DNA from: Tieghemiomyces parasiticus
Lineage: Eukaryota; Kickxellomycota; Dimargaritomycetes; Dimargaritales; Dimargaritaceae
Reading direction: 5' to 3'
NCBI GenBank assembly: GCA_027575765.1
Contig: JANBPT010000298.1
Location: forward strand, 1 to 46,706
Length of the DNA stretch: 46,706 nucleotides
Shown here piece by piece: positions 9,148 through 18,953 of this stretch. Both the position numbers and the translations under genes were made by a program. Each line of letters begins with the position of its first letter. Position 1 is the stretch's first letter. The notes below the pieces were generated by a model. The model was given only the letters and a program-made list of their open reading frames with translations, was not told where the DNA came from and did not search any database.

Positions 9148-11376
9148 ATGGCCGAGGTTGATCAAAAGATGAAGGACCTTGCCCTTGAGAAGCCCGCTAA
9201 GGCCCCTAAGGCCGCCAAGGCTCCCAAGGCCGACAAAAAGAAGGCCAAGGGTGGTAACGCCGCGTCCGCCAGTGGCTTCCCTTTGGAGGTTACCCCGCGC
9301 CCGGAATACATGGACCATCGCATCCAGATGTTCGACGCCCTCAAGGCCGAGTACGATGAATTCGTTGCCCGCCAGCCCCGCCAGCCCATCAAGGTCGTTC
9401 TACCCGACGGCAGCGAGAAGTTGGGCACCAGCTGGGAGACATCCCCCATGGACATTGCCAAGTCTATCAGCAAGTCTCTGGCCGAGCGCATCGTGATCGC
9501 TAAGGTCGATGGCGAGTTGTACGACCTGGAGCGCCCGATTGAGCAGTCGTGTCGCCTGGAACTGCTGGACTTTGAGGACAAGGACGGTAAGATGGTGTTT
9601 TGGCACTCGTCGGCTCACATTCTGGGTGAGGCCAGCGAGCAGCACTACGGCTGCCACTTGTGCATCGGGCCCCCGCTCGACGAGGGGTTCTACTACGAGA
9701 TGGCCATGACGGACGAGCGGTCGGTGAGTCAGACTGACTACGAATCCCTCGAGACCTTGGCCAAGCGCGCCATCAAGGAGAAACAAAAATTTGAGCGCCT
9801 GAACGTCAGCAAGGAGAACTTGCTCAAGATGTTCGCCAGCAACAAGTACAAGGTCCACCTCATCGAATCCAAAATCCCCGACGGGACCAGCACCACCGTG
9901 TACCGTTGCGGTAGCCTCATCGACCTGTGCCGCGGCCCCCACGTGCCGCACACCGGCCGCGTCAAGTCCTTCGCCGTGCTCAAGAACTCGTCGTCTTACT
10001 TCCTTGGCGACGCCGCCAACGACACCTTGCAGCGCGTCTACGGCATCTCGTTCCCGGATAACAAGCAGATGGTTGAGTACAAAAACTTTCTGGCCGAGGC
10101 TGCTAGGCGCGATCACCGCCGCATCGGTAAGGACCAGGAACTCTTCTTCTTCCACGATCTATCCCCGGGATCCTGCTTCTTCTTGCCGCACGGCGCCCGC
10201 ATTTACAACACCCTGCTGGACTTTATTAAGCAGCAGTACCACGAGCGCGGGTTCCAGGAGGTCATGACGCCCAACATGTACAACGCTAAGCTGTGGCAGA
10301 CCTCGGGTCACTGGGCCAACTACAAGGATGACATGTTCTGCCTCAACGTCGACAAGGAGGAGTTTGCCCTCAAACCCATGAACTGTCCCGGTCACTGCCT
10401 CCTGTTTGGCCACCGCGAGCGGTCGTACCGTGAGCTGCCTTTGCGGTTCGCTGATTTCGGCGTTCTGCACCGCAATGAGGCCAGCGGGGCCCTAAGCGGC
10501 CTGACCCGCGTGCGCCGGTTCCAGCAGGACGATGCGCATATCTTTTGCCGCAACGACCAGGTCCATCACGAGATCCAGGGTTGTCTCGACTTTTTGCAGC
10601 ATGTGTACGGTATGTTCGGCTTCAAGTTCTACCTGGAGCTGTCCACCCGCCCGGAAAACTACCTTGGCAGCCTCGACGTCTGGGAAAACGCCGAGCGCCA
10701 ACTCGAGTCGGCCCTCAACTCCTTTGGTTATCCCTGGGACCTCAACCCGGGCGACGGCGCTTTCTACGGACCCAAGATTGACATTACCATCGCCGACGCC
10801 CTGAACCGTAAGTTCCAGTGCGCCACCATCCAACTTGATTTCCAGCTACCCGACCGGTTCGGACTCGAGTACCGGTCAGCCGAGAGCGGCAACGCCGACA
10901 ATGCCAACGCGTCCGCGGTCGAGAACGCCGGCACCGATAATGCCACGTTCAAGCGCCCGGTCATCATTCACCGCGCCATCTTGGGTTCCGTCGAGCGGAT
11001 GTTTGCCATTTTGACCGAATCCTTCGCCGGCAAATGGCCGTTCTGGCTGTCCCCTCGCCAGGTCATGATTGTGCCCGTCACCGGTGTGGTGTTTGAGTAC
11101 GCTCGCGAGGTCCACCAGGCCTGCCACAACGCCGGCCTATTCGTCGACGTTGACCTGTCCGATGCGACCCTCAACAAGAAGATCCGCAATGCCGAAATTG
11201 CCCAGTACAACTTCGTGGTCGTCGTCGGTGCGGAGGAGCAGACCACCCAGTCCGTCAACGTGCGCAACCGTGACGATGTCGGTACTAAGGCCAAGGGCCA
11301 GACTATCCCCGTCGTTGAGTTCGTTACCCGCTTGGTCGCACTGAAGGGATCTCGCTCCATTGAGAACAAGTTTTGA
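9148..11376 (+). CDS. THS1: Threonyl-tRNA synthetase, cytosolic type
   Basis: The enzyme charges tRNA-Thr with threonine. The start chosen is the ATG at 9148 (CATCATGGCC), giving 742 residues, close to the yeast cytosolic enzyme. Domains in order: a Lys/Ala-rich N-terminal extension (to about residue 40), a TGS domain (about 85-150), an editing domain with [10 protein letters not shown] and CRGPH (about 150-300), and a class II core with MNCPGHC (motif 2 region and zinc ligand), [14 protein letters not shown] and motif 3 [11 protein letters not shown] (about 610). The anticodon-binding domain follows from [13 protein letters not shown] roughly 20-residue insert rich in Asn and Ala lies just before motif 3 (about 578-598), which I do not know from other members. 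Single exon. The frame stays open for 123 codons upstream of the ATG with no further ATG, which could encode a targeting extension (see findings). Confidence 0.96.
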   Translation: MAEVDQKMKDLALEKPAKAPKAAKAPKADKKKAKGGNAASASGFPLEVTPRPEYMDHRIQMFDALKAEYDEFVARQPRQPIKVVLPDGSEKLGTSWETSPMDIAKSISKSLAERIVIAKVDGELYDLERPIEQSCRLELLDFEDKDGKMVFWHSSAHILGEASEQHYGCHLCIGPPLDEGFYYEMAMTDERSVSQTDYESLETLAKRAIKEKQKFERLNVSKENLLKMFASNKYKVHLIESKIPDGTSTTVYRCGSLIDLCRGPHVPHTGRVKSFAVLKNSSSYFLGDAANDTLQRVYGISFPDNKQMVEYKNFLAEAARRDHRRIGKDQELFFFHDLSPGSCFFLPHGARIYNTLLDFIKQQYHERGFQEVMTPNMYNAKLWQTSGHWANYKDDMFCLNVDKEEFALKPMNCPGHCLLFGHRERSYRELPLRFADFGVLHRNEASGALSGLTRVRRFQQDDAHIFCRNDQVHHEIQGCLDFLQHVYGMFGFKFYLELSTRPENYLGSLDVWENAERQLESALNSFGYPWDLNPGDGAFYGPKIDITIADALNRKFQCATIQLDFQLPDRFGLEYRSAESGNADNANASAVENAGTDNATFKRPVIIHRAILGSVERMFAILTESFAGKWPFWLSPRQVMIVPVTGVVFEYAREVHQACHNAGLFVDVDLSDATLNKKIRNAEIAQYNFVVVVGAEEQTTQSVNVRNRDDVGTKAKGQTIPVVEFVTRLVALKGSRSIENKF

Positions 11377-12046
11377 TTGAAAGGAGAGGAGAGGGAGGGG
11401 TTCCGTCAGAAGCTCTGCGCCAGTTAAATGAGGCTTATTTAGCCCACCTGACTCGCGCGAGCGAAGTGTTTCTCGGGAATCCAAATCTTCTCATCCACCA
11501 TCACAAATTATAATTTCTACCAATCATTAAATATTTCAGCAGATGAATCTCTAATGACATGGCTGACCTGTCGAATAATGCGTATAGCCAAATTGGCCAT
11601 ATCGTCTAGTATTATGTAACAACGTTGCATTAGCCACCGTGTAGCCGAGAGGGGGGGCGGTCGGGCCATCTGCCTACTTTAAGGCCACCGGCTTTCATCT
11701 GGTGGCAGCCATCGGTTTCACGCTCCTGGCGTAATCATATCAGTTTTCGGCTGAACACTGTATAATTCGTCGTCCCGTTCCGAAATGGTAGTGAATACCC
11801 TCCTTCTGACCTATACTTGGCTCCGGCCTAACACTGCTCCACAGCTTAAGGTAAGATATGCTGAAGCCCCAACGACTCCAAATGGCTTCTCGTCAGGGTG
11901 ATTCTCGTGGTGCCCAAAGAATGTCCACTATCTTACAAACTGCCTCCATGCAGCCTCACGCAGCGGATACCTTAATCCCGCAAGAACTTCCGCGCCATCG
12001 ACCTCCTGGGTTGCATGTCTCCATACAATCGTTGGAGGTTGCACCC
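11377..12046. other. Spacer downstream of threonyl-tRNA synthetase
   Basis: No protein, RNA gene or repeat was recognised up to the TA that borders the mariner arm. A short ATG frame at 11858-12070 runs straight into the mariner end and is not supported. Confidence 0.5.
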
Positions 12047-12048
12047 TA

Positions 12049-12142
12049 CAGGTGGCACTATATTGTTTGAGGCATTTAAGTTTTAATGATATTTATTTAT
12101 GATTATCACCACCACTCTATACTACTCGGCGGGCCCTTCCTA
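12049..12142 (-). mobile_element. Mariner element, 94-bp end fragment (transposase 3' side)
   Basis: This 94-bp piece aligns without gaps to bases 30052-30145, the end of the longer mariner copy. About two thirds of positions match, best at the outer CAGGTG and in the inner CCACCACTCT...ACTCGGCG stretch. It is preceded by TA at 12047-12048, the expected mariner target duplication. The alignment stops abruptly at the TA of 12141-12142, where the 402-bp repeat begins. The rest of the element is not found to its immediate right, but a complementary arm begins at 18953. Confidence 0.7.
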
Positions 12143-12544
12143 GTATGCCGGGGTGTGTGGCCCGAGGGGAGGGGCAATTAGTAAAGACCGAGGGAGGGTC
12201 GCAGGCGAGCAGGCCAGTTAGAAATAAAGACGGTTATTTATTACACACTTAATGAGACAGTCGGTTATGGCTGGTTTGCCGCCTTTAAGTATGTGCAGTT
12301 GAGGTGATGACGTGAAACCGTTTGGTGTATCTTAGGCGCTGTAATCGGAGACCTCGTCTAAGCAAAGTGAGGTCCCAAGTCAAGTTGGATTTCCTTCCAG
12401 AGTTTGAAGGCCGCCTTCTTCCTAATTCTCATGGAGGACAACTGATTGGCAGTGGAGGCTTCCACATTCCATCTGGAAGGCCTGTCCTAAAGAGAGGCGG
12501 CCTTCTTTGAAGGGGAGGCTTCCTGGGGGGCGCCTTGGTTACAA
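12143..12544. repeat. 402-bp dispersed repeat, copy 1 (MITE-like)
   Basis: This copy matches 18552-18953 over its whole length without indels; I count about 27 differences in the central 394 bp (about 93% identity). Both copies have TA directly on each side, as expected for a small non-autonomous element using Tc1/mariner-type insertion. Ends are GTATGCCGGGGTG and the inner-facing GCGCCTTGGTTACA; terminal inverted repeats are at best weak. It contains no ATG frame of interest. About 23 of the 27 differences are transitions, and many fall at CpG in one copy against TpG/CpA in the other. Confidence 0.85.
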
Positions 12545-14706
12545 TACAACCGTCACGTGGCTGCGGTCATTAATCAAGATTTGTACCGAGTTTCAACAAC
12601 CAGCTAATTACCCAATGCCTACTTAAGATGAATGGGTAAGTTGCTTGCTAAGGTACAGCACCCGCTGGAGAGTCGGTTGCAAACTTCAACCGGAGGTTCA
12701 ACGCTCGAGCTTAAGGGGGCCCGTCGGCATGGTCGGCCTGTTAGAAGCCCCACCGGCGGCAAAGAGACAACCTATCGTCCGGTAGCACACGTTTCCAGCA
12801 GTCGAAATCTAACCGAACGACTATCAGCTGAACGCCTGAAAGCGTAATCATAGACTGGATGTGGTAACCATAAATCCGGTCATCCGACACCTGTGGTGAA
12901 ATGATGGGACATTGAAAGTCCCGCCCCTTGTTTTCCAGCAATCTTATATCGCCTACTTCTATACTTCACGTTATTATAGCATTAACCCATTAACTTCCGC
13001 CGTAGTAGTCAATCAGGCATGTACAAGGGATGTACGCTGGGCATGGAATCTTGACCTCAGGAAGACACTCCTTCGTCTAAAACCTTTTACAAAAATCCTT
13101 CTTATAAAAGTTTTACACGCCGAAGTCGGCACCACTTTCGGGTATCATTCTACTTTATTAAAAAAGCTGGCCAGCCGGCCCAAGAAATAAAGGGCCAAGT
13201 CCCAATTACATGTAAAAATTACAAACCGATTAGTTGTTCACCCCATCTACTACTTTCATATCGTGGCGTCACCCCTATGCACCTCCGACCTCGTTGCGGT
13301 TTCCGCCCGCGAAATATTGCCCATGCGCATCTTCAGCCCTTGTATCCTTTTCCTGCAAAGTGTCACCCCTGGTAGCCAAGGAGCACCCAGCGGCAGCTAC
13401 TCGGTCACCCTTCACACAAAAACCCGCCACCACCGACGTTCCCGCCTAATCAGTGAGGTGGCAAGCCACCAAGTTTGTCTCTACCGCTACCACCGCCAAA
13501 CCCTGCACCAAACTCTTAACGTTTCACTTGACCTTCCATCTACCTTACATGCAGATACGCCTATTCATCTAGATGTTACCGCTTACCTCCTTCCAACTTG
13601 CAACCAAAGGAAAACACCATTCGCCTCCCCCACCTTACGTAATGTCACCTACGACTCATGCCTGGTCCAGCCGGCTATAAAAGCCGGCCACAGAAAACCC
13701 AAATAAAGTTACCGCTATCTTGTTATATTTTCTTTCTATACCGATACACCCCCGCTTCCTATTTATTACATCGCCACTATACACCTTCAAAATGATCATA
13801 TGCATTTATCTTACATTCTACTAGAACCCCTTCAAAAATCATACAAAATTTAAAAAACCCTAAACGAGTCTAGTTCCCCCTTTGAGTTGTCCTCCTGACC
13901 CCTCATCTATTCTTTCGCTCCCAACTATCCTTACCGACAACAAAAACCGTTCCCCACTATGCCGCTCAACAACCACGATCCACCCTCCCGCCATGTGGGG
14001 CTAGACCCCCCTTCGGACCAGAACACGACACAACCGCGCCGGTCACCTCGTGCCCATGCAACACTCACATAATGAGTGCCGTGGGCCGCAGCAACTGCCA
14101 TGCCACCGTCAAAAACACCACACTAAATTCTCCAATTTGCTGCACAGCAGCTGGCCAACAGGTGTATCAATCCAGGCCCCGGCCCTCTTCCATGATTCGC
14201 TCTTCGTCTACTAAAGTATACCATGTGCCGTCGGGCAGTCGTAGCACCTTGCCACACCTCTACGCCCTGCTCCCATTTGTCCGCCCTCAGGTAAGCTTGC
14301 TACGACCCCCATACTCGCTAGTCCCTATAAGCAGCAGCCCACTGAACATTATTACAGGCCTTATCACGCCCTATTCTTCCGACGCCAGAGGGGCTATGAT
14401 TACAAACGCACAGCGTCGCCCCGTAACGTGGTACCCCAGCAAACATCGTATCGTTAAGCCATGCCGTGAATGATGGGTTAAATAGTGTATTCAATGGGTG
14501 TGGTTCTAATACAAAACAAAGCAATAAAAAACAAGGTTGCAGCGGAACTAGCTAGGTTTGTCGTTGGATAGGGGCAATGCCGTACAGAAATGACCGGTCC
14601 TGCAGACTGCCTGGCACAGGTTTCCGCCATGAAAATAGAAAAAACAACCAGCCTTTTCGATCGGCAGGCGCCGAGGTGCAGCCCACCGGGAATACCCGGG
14701 TGGGGA
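12545..14706. other. Non-coding stretch with strong C-over-G strand skew
   Basis: This is the first part of the segment lying between the two 402-bp repeats. From about 12,950 to 14,360 the plus strand is markedly poor in G and rich in C and A. Several lines of 60 bases have 2-8 G against about 15-24 C. No coding frame with an ATG and recognisable product is present. A CTGAACGCCTGAAAGCG stretch near 12830 recalls rRNA but does not extend. 14,360-14,706 is the 3' flank of the ABC transporter gene. Confidence 0.5.
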
Positions 14707-17436
14707 TTAGGTAGAAAGTTCGACGGTATCGGCCGCACCCATGGGTGTGGTGTACTTGGTCCACATTTCGTGGTAGAGGCCACCGCAGGCCAAGAGTTCC
14801 TCGTGGGTACCAATACCGACGATTCGACCGGCGTCCATGACAACGATCTGGTCGGCGTAGCGGACAGTGGACAGGCGGTGGGCGATGACTAGAACGGTCT
14901 GGGCGGCATCGAACCGGCCCTTCAGTGCTCCCATGACGGCGGTCTCCGTGGCAGAATCCATGGCGGAGGTGGCCTCGTCGAGGATGACCACCGGGGCGTT
15001 CTTGATGATGGCGCGGGCCAGGAGGAGACGTTGCTTGTCACCTCCACTCCACCGGCTACTTCCCTCGCCCATCGGAGCCTCCAGTCCTTCCTGGCACTCG
15101 GCAACCTTGTCGTGCAGACCCACCACGCGGAGGGCCTCCTCTACCTCAGCGAGGTCAGCCAGCGTGCCTTGGCCGGCTCGACCGTAGCCAACCACTTCAC
15201 CTACGGTTTGGCCCACGGGCTGACTATTTTGACTGACGGTCGCAATTCGCGTTCGCAGGTCGTATTGGCGGATACGACGGATATCCTGGTCACCGATGAG
15301 GATGTGGCCCTCGGATGGATCATGCTTGCGGATTAGTAGATTGACGAGGGAGGACTTGCCGCTGCCGCTGCGGCCCACGATGGCGGTGGTTTTGCCGGCC
15401 GGGACGGTGAGGTTGATCCCGTCGAGAGTGGGCGGCCCTTGCTTATTGTAGGAGAAGGTGACGCTGTTGAAATGTATAGCGGGGCCGGTGGTCCAAGTCA
15501 CAGGTTCGGGGTCGGTCGGATCGGGCTGGTCCGGGGGCTGCTCTAGGTTAGCGACCTTCTGCATCAGAAAGCTATATCCGCAGGCCGGGTTAAAAGCCGC
15601 CTTCACAATTGCAGTCGTTTGGGCAGAGATGGTGGGAAAAAGCGGTATGGCTACCAGACACTGCACCGGAGTGATGCCTTGGTCGAGGTGAAGGACACAG
15701 GTAGCAGCCCAGACGTAGAAATACACACTCTTGAGGAGGGACTCAAAGAAATTCAGCGCCCTATGAGTGTCCTTCAGGACGGTGGATGGTGGACAGGTAG
15801 TCACCGATTCTATCACTTGGTACTCGTACATGTTGGCAACACTCCGGGAAATAAATGACATCTCTCTTGCCCGCTCATAAAAAAGCACACGCTGATGATT
15901 GAAATCTGTGTCAACGAAAAAACCCAAATATCTGGTATAGTAGCGGCCGAAATGATGAAGTGCCATGCAACACAAGGCAAAGGCTAGGACAATCACCAGG
16001 GCGATGCCACCAATTAAGTTGTAAGCCACTGCTAGCCGCAGGACCAAACTTACCGCAGCTCCGCCACGCTTAGATATAGTGGATTGCAACTGCCGCAATG
16101 CATATCTACAACTAGCAAGGTAGTAGTGATGATCAAGGGCCTTGGATGAATGGGTACTGAGCCAGCAGTGACGGTCGTATGCCAATAAATCGACGCTGGT
16201 TGTGAGCGCGGCCGTCGCCCGGAAAGTGAAGTGGTCGTACATAGGCTTGCAAATGTATTCCAACATCAGCTGCGGCAGGTACAGGTACAGGAATACCTCA
16301 TAGGGCTGGGGAGGCAGGTTGTGAAGGGCGACTTTGAAGGACCTCTTGAGCCGGATGTCAAGGTCCTCGACGTAGCTCAGGCCGGCAAAGGAGACGCAGG
16401 CAAGGGCCAGCATGACCAAGGTCCGCCGACTGGGGGACCAGGCCCTAGCAATCAAGCGGAACCACGCACCAGTGTTATAAATGCTGAGATCTCGTGACGG
16501 CAGGAGGGGGTGGTCTTCCACGGGGTCCTCTATCGGTGAAAGTAAGCAAAAGAACCGGAGTGAGTTTTTGATGAGATCGGATTGGTTGGATCCCCTCACC
16601 CTGGACTGAAGGCTATCGGATATCGAAATGGTGAACCCCGTGGGCGGGCTGGTCCAGGGGAAGTCCAGGGCAGTGAAGTTGGCATCAAACGGCTGGAGGC
16701 CACTGAGGCGCAGTATGAACCGGGTGACAGGGCGGGGGACAGGGTCGAATATGATGGGGAGCCAGGCTGTGATAATGGGGACTCTGTAGGCGACGTGGAA
16801 GTGGAAATTGAGGAGTAGGCCGACGCTTGGTCCGAGCAAGGGTAGAATGCCGGTCGCGGTGGCTATGTACCCATGGTTCGATATACCACTGGAAAGGGCC
16901 CCGCTCAGGCTCATGCCAGCGGCGACGGCACCGAGGGCGGTCAGGGCAAGCTGCACGGCCCAGAAGCGGGTCCAGGACCGGCAGCGGCAGGATAAATTGT
17001 ACAGCCAGACGGCCTGGTCGAAGGACCGGGACGCGGGGCGGGCACTGTAGCGTCGAAACGTGAACACGACTAGGCTGAGGGCACCTAGTGCCCCAGACGA
17101 AATGGCAACCAAGGCAGGCTGGTGAGCGGACAAGGCCGGATCCCCAGTGTACAGCATGAATCCAGCACCGAAGCCCAGTAGAACGTGAGCCACCAGGCCA
17201 ACCAGGATGGCCATACGCTGGTGGATATCGAGTCTAAACCCAATCTCTACCTTGACACTGTCGGAGACGGTCGGGTAAGGGATACCTTCGAATCCCTTCG
17301 GTGCCACTGGCTGGTTTTGGTAGGCCGGAGCGGTTTGGGCGCGGACGAAACGGCACTGATGGATGACAATGGCGGCATTGGTGAGTAGTGGTGGTATGAG
17401 AGCGACAAGGCCCATGCCCTGCCTTAGTGTGGCCAT
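14707..17436 (-). CDS. ABC half-transporter with extra N-terminal membrane domain
   Basis: This is an ATP-driven membrane exporter of 909 residues with one nucleotide-binding domain at the C-terminus. About residues 1-250 hold several hydrophobic segments (for example near 8-26, 75-97, 108-128 and 160-182). A second group of membrane segments spans about 335-640, and the ATPase domain about 665-895. Seen in the ATPase domain: Walker A GRSGSGKSS (about 685), Q-loop VSQNSQ, Walker B VVILDEATS (about 813) and H-loop AHRLST. The signature motif reads WSGGDKQR (about 792) where LSGGQ is usual. The layout resembles ABCB6/HMT1-type half-transporters with a TMD0, or the C-terminal half of ABCC proteins, but the membrane part is too diverged to assign a subfamily or substrate. 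Start ATG at 17436 is within ggccATGgcc on that strand. The gene lies inside the segment bounded by the 402-bp direct repeats. Confidence 0.85.
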   Translation of the reverse strand: MATLRQGMGLVALIPPLLTNAAIVIHQCRFVRAQTAPAYQNQPVAPKGFEGIPYPTVSDSVKVEIGFRLDIHQRMAILVGLVAHVLLGFGAGFMLYTGDPALSAHQPALVAISSGALGALSLVVFTFRRYSARPASRSFDQAVWLYNLSCRCRSWTRFWAVQLALTALGAVAAGMSLSGALSSGISNHGYIATATGILPLLGPSVGLLLNFHFHVAYRVPIITAWLPIIFDPVPRPVTRFILRLSGLQPFDANFTALDFPWTSPPTGFTISISDSLQSRVRGSNQSDLIKNSLRFFCLLSPIEDPVEDHPLLPSRDLSIYNTGAWFRLIARAWSPSRRTLVMLALACVSFAGLSYVEDLDIRLKRSFKVALHNLPPQPYEVFLYLYLPQLMLEYICKPMYDHFTFRATAALTTSVDLLAYDRHCWLSTHSSKALDHHYYLASCRYALRQLQSTISKRGGAAVSLVLRLAVAYNLIGGIALVIVLAFALCCMALHHFGRYYTRYLGFFVDTDFNHQRVLFYERAREMSFISRSVANMYEYQVIESVTTCPPSTVLKDTHRALNFFESLLKSVYFYVWAATCVLHLDQGITPVQCLVAIPLFPTISAQTTAIVKAAFNPACGYSFLMQKVANLEQPPDQPDPTDPEPVTWTTGPAIHFNSVTFSYNKQGPPTLDGINLTVPAGKTTAIVGRSGSGKSSLVNLLIRKHDPSEGHILIGDQDIRRIRQYDLRTRIATVSQNSQPVGQTVGEVVGYGRAGQGTLADLAEVEEALRVVGLHDKVAECQEGLEAPMGEGSSRWSGGDKQRLLLARAIIKNAPVVILDEATSAMDSATETAVMGALKGRFDAAQTVLVIAHRLSTVRYADQIVVMDAGRIVGIGTHEELLACGGLYHEMWTKYTTPMGAADTVELST

Positions 17437-18551
17437 GGCCGATGTATGACAATTAAATGCCTTTCTTTAGACAGGTAGGCTGGGGGTATTGGCGGCTTAA
17501 TTTGGAATCATAGCCGTAGGATGGCACATAATAGAGACGCCGTTGTTGGGTAGCAGGCGAAGGGACGAGAGAAGTGGGCAGGTGCGGGCCCGGGTGGGCA
17601 CAGACTCGCCCTTATGTTGACAGGGCCCTGCCTCATCAGGTCATTACAATCGCAGCAACGGTGCACTCTTTTGGTAATATGCTATTTTTTTTAATGTTGG
17701 CAGCGACATGCACTCTCGACACCTCTTCCCACGCGAGTTTGGGATTCCTGGGGTAGACTATACCATAGGGTATTGCTTATGGCCAGTACCCTGGTTTCCG
17801 CAGCATTTATTATGAGGGCCGGCAGCGTCGGCTGACATGCAACGTCCCGTTAAGAGTGAGACCCTGTCATTCAACTTGAACAGTCTAGACGCTTGAGGGA
17901 TGCAGGGAACTGAAACGATTAGGGCCATACGGTCGCTGCAGATAAATGGAGGTTAAGAACAGTCGGAGAATGCAATCGGCTTGAAACGGCGGACCCATCC
18001 ACAATCGCAGAAAGGCCACAAAGGTAACTGGCGGAAAACAGGAACGCTGGAAACTTCTCACATATAGTCGGTAGGTTCGCAACGGATGAGTAGAGGTGTA
18101 CTATAGAGTAAATTGCGTATTTATTTCAAGCACGACCTTAACTCCTCGGGTTGAGGGTCGTTGGAGTTTAAGTATGTGTTGCTGGTCAACCTCAGGACCG
18201 TTCTTTACCTGGGAGGGGGTGCAGGTCGTCCGCGGGTTGGATTCGAGGCTTAGGGATCACCTATGTGTCTTCCAGATGCGCCGCCGCCTTCGTGATCAAC
18301 ATGGAAGGTTGTGGCCTTTTCCCGTGGAGGCTGCCGCCTCTTTCAGGGTTGCAGGTTTACAGCACGTGTTGTGCCTCTACTAGGTGGTACTTAAAATAGT
18401 ATAATGTCAATGTCTTCTGGTTAATGTAAATATCCACTGGCTATTAGTAATACCACGGTCATTGGCATTCTCTGGTAACGGCCAAGCAAGACCTCGGAGT
18501 TGGGGCAAAGGCTACATGGTGGCAGAGTCATTGCCGTGTATAACTGTGATA
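17437..18551. other. Spacer upstream of ABC transporter
   Basis: This is promoter-side DNA of the ABC transporter and the right end of the repeat-bounded segment. I recognise no gene or RNA. It shows no similarity to the mariner arm that would be expected here if the second 402-bp repeat had a complete mariner around it. Confidence 0.5.
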
Positions 18552-18953
18552 CTATGACGGGGTGTGTGGCCCAAGGGGAGGGGCAGCTAGTAGAGTCCAA
18601 GGGAGGGTCGCAGGCAAGCAGGCCAGTTAGAAGTAAAGACAGTTATTTATTACACACTTAATGAGACAGTTGGTTATGGCTGGTTTGCCGCCTTTAAGTA
18701 TGTACAATTGAGGTGATGACGTGAAACCGTTTGGCGTACCTTAGGCGCTGTAGTCGGAGACCTCGTCTATGCAAAGTGAGATCCCAAGTCAAGTCGGATT
18801 TCCTTCCAGAATCTGAAGGCCACCTTCTTCCTAATTCTTATGAGGGAAGACTGATTGGCAGTGGAGGCTTCCACATTCCATCTGGAAGGCCGGTCCTAAA
18901 GAGAGGCGGCCTTCTTTGAAGGGGAGGCTTCCTGGGGGGCGCCTTGGTTACAC
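18552..18953. repeat. 402-bp dispersed repeat, copy 2 (MITE-like)
   Basis: Direct-orientation partner of the repeat at 12143-12544, the same length with no indels and about 93% identity by eye. It is flanked by TA on both sides (18550-18551 and 18954-18955). Its right side passes directly into the body of a mariner element; its left side does not match mariner. Confidence 0.85.

Noticed and set aside
9400..10155. A 251-codon minus-strand frame opposite threonyl-tRNA synthetase.
   Set aside because: It mirrors the codons of a firmly identified gene and has no family motif.
12322..12510. A 62-codon frame conserved in both 402-bp repeats (also at 18731-18919).
   Set aside because: It starts at TTG with no ATG, and most base differences between the copies change the amino acid, so it is a by-product of two repeats without indels.
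12640..12950. Resemblance to the 3' part of large-subunit rRNA (GAACGCCTGAAAG).
   Set aside because: The match is about ten bases and does not extend in either direction.
13263..13706. A 147-codon plus-strand frame in the C-rich stretch.
   Set aside because: It begins with GTG; the first ATG is at 13323, and openness is explained by the local lack of G and pyrimidine-rich codons.
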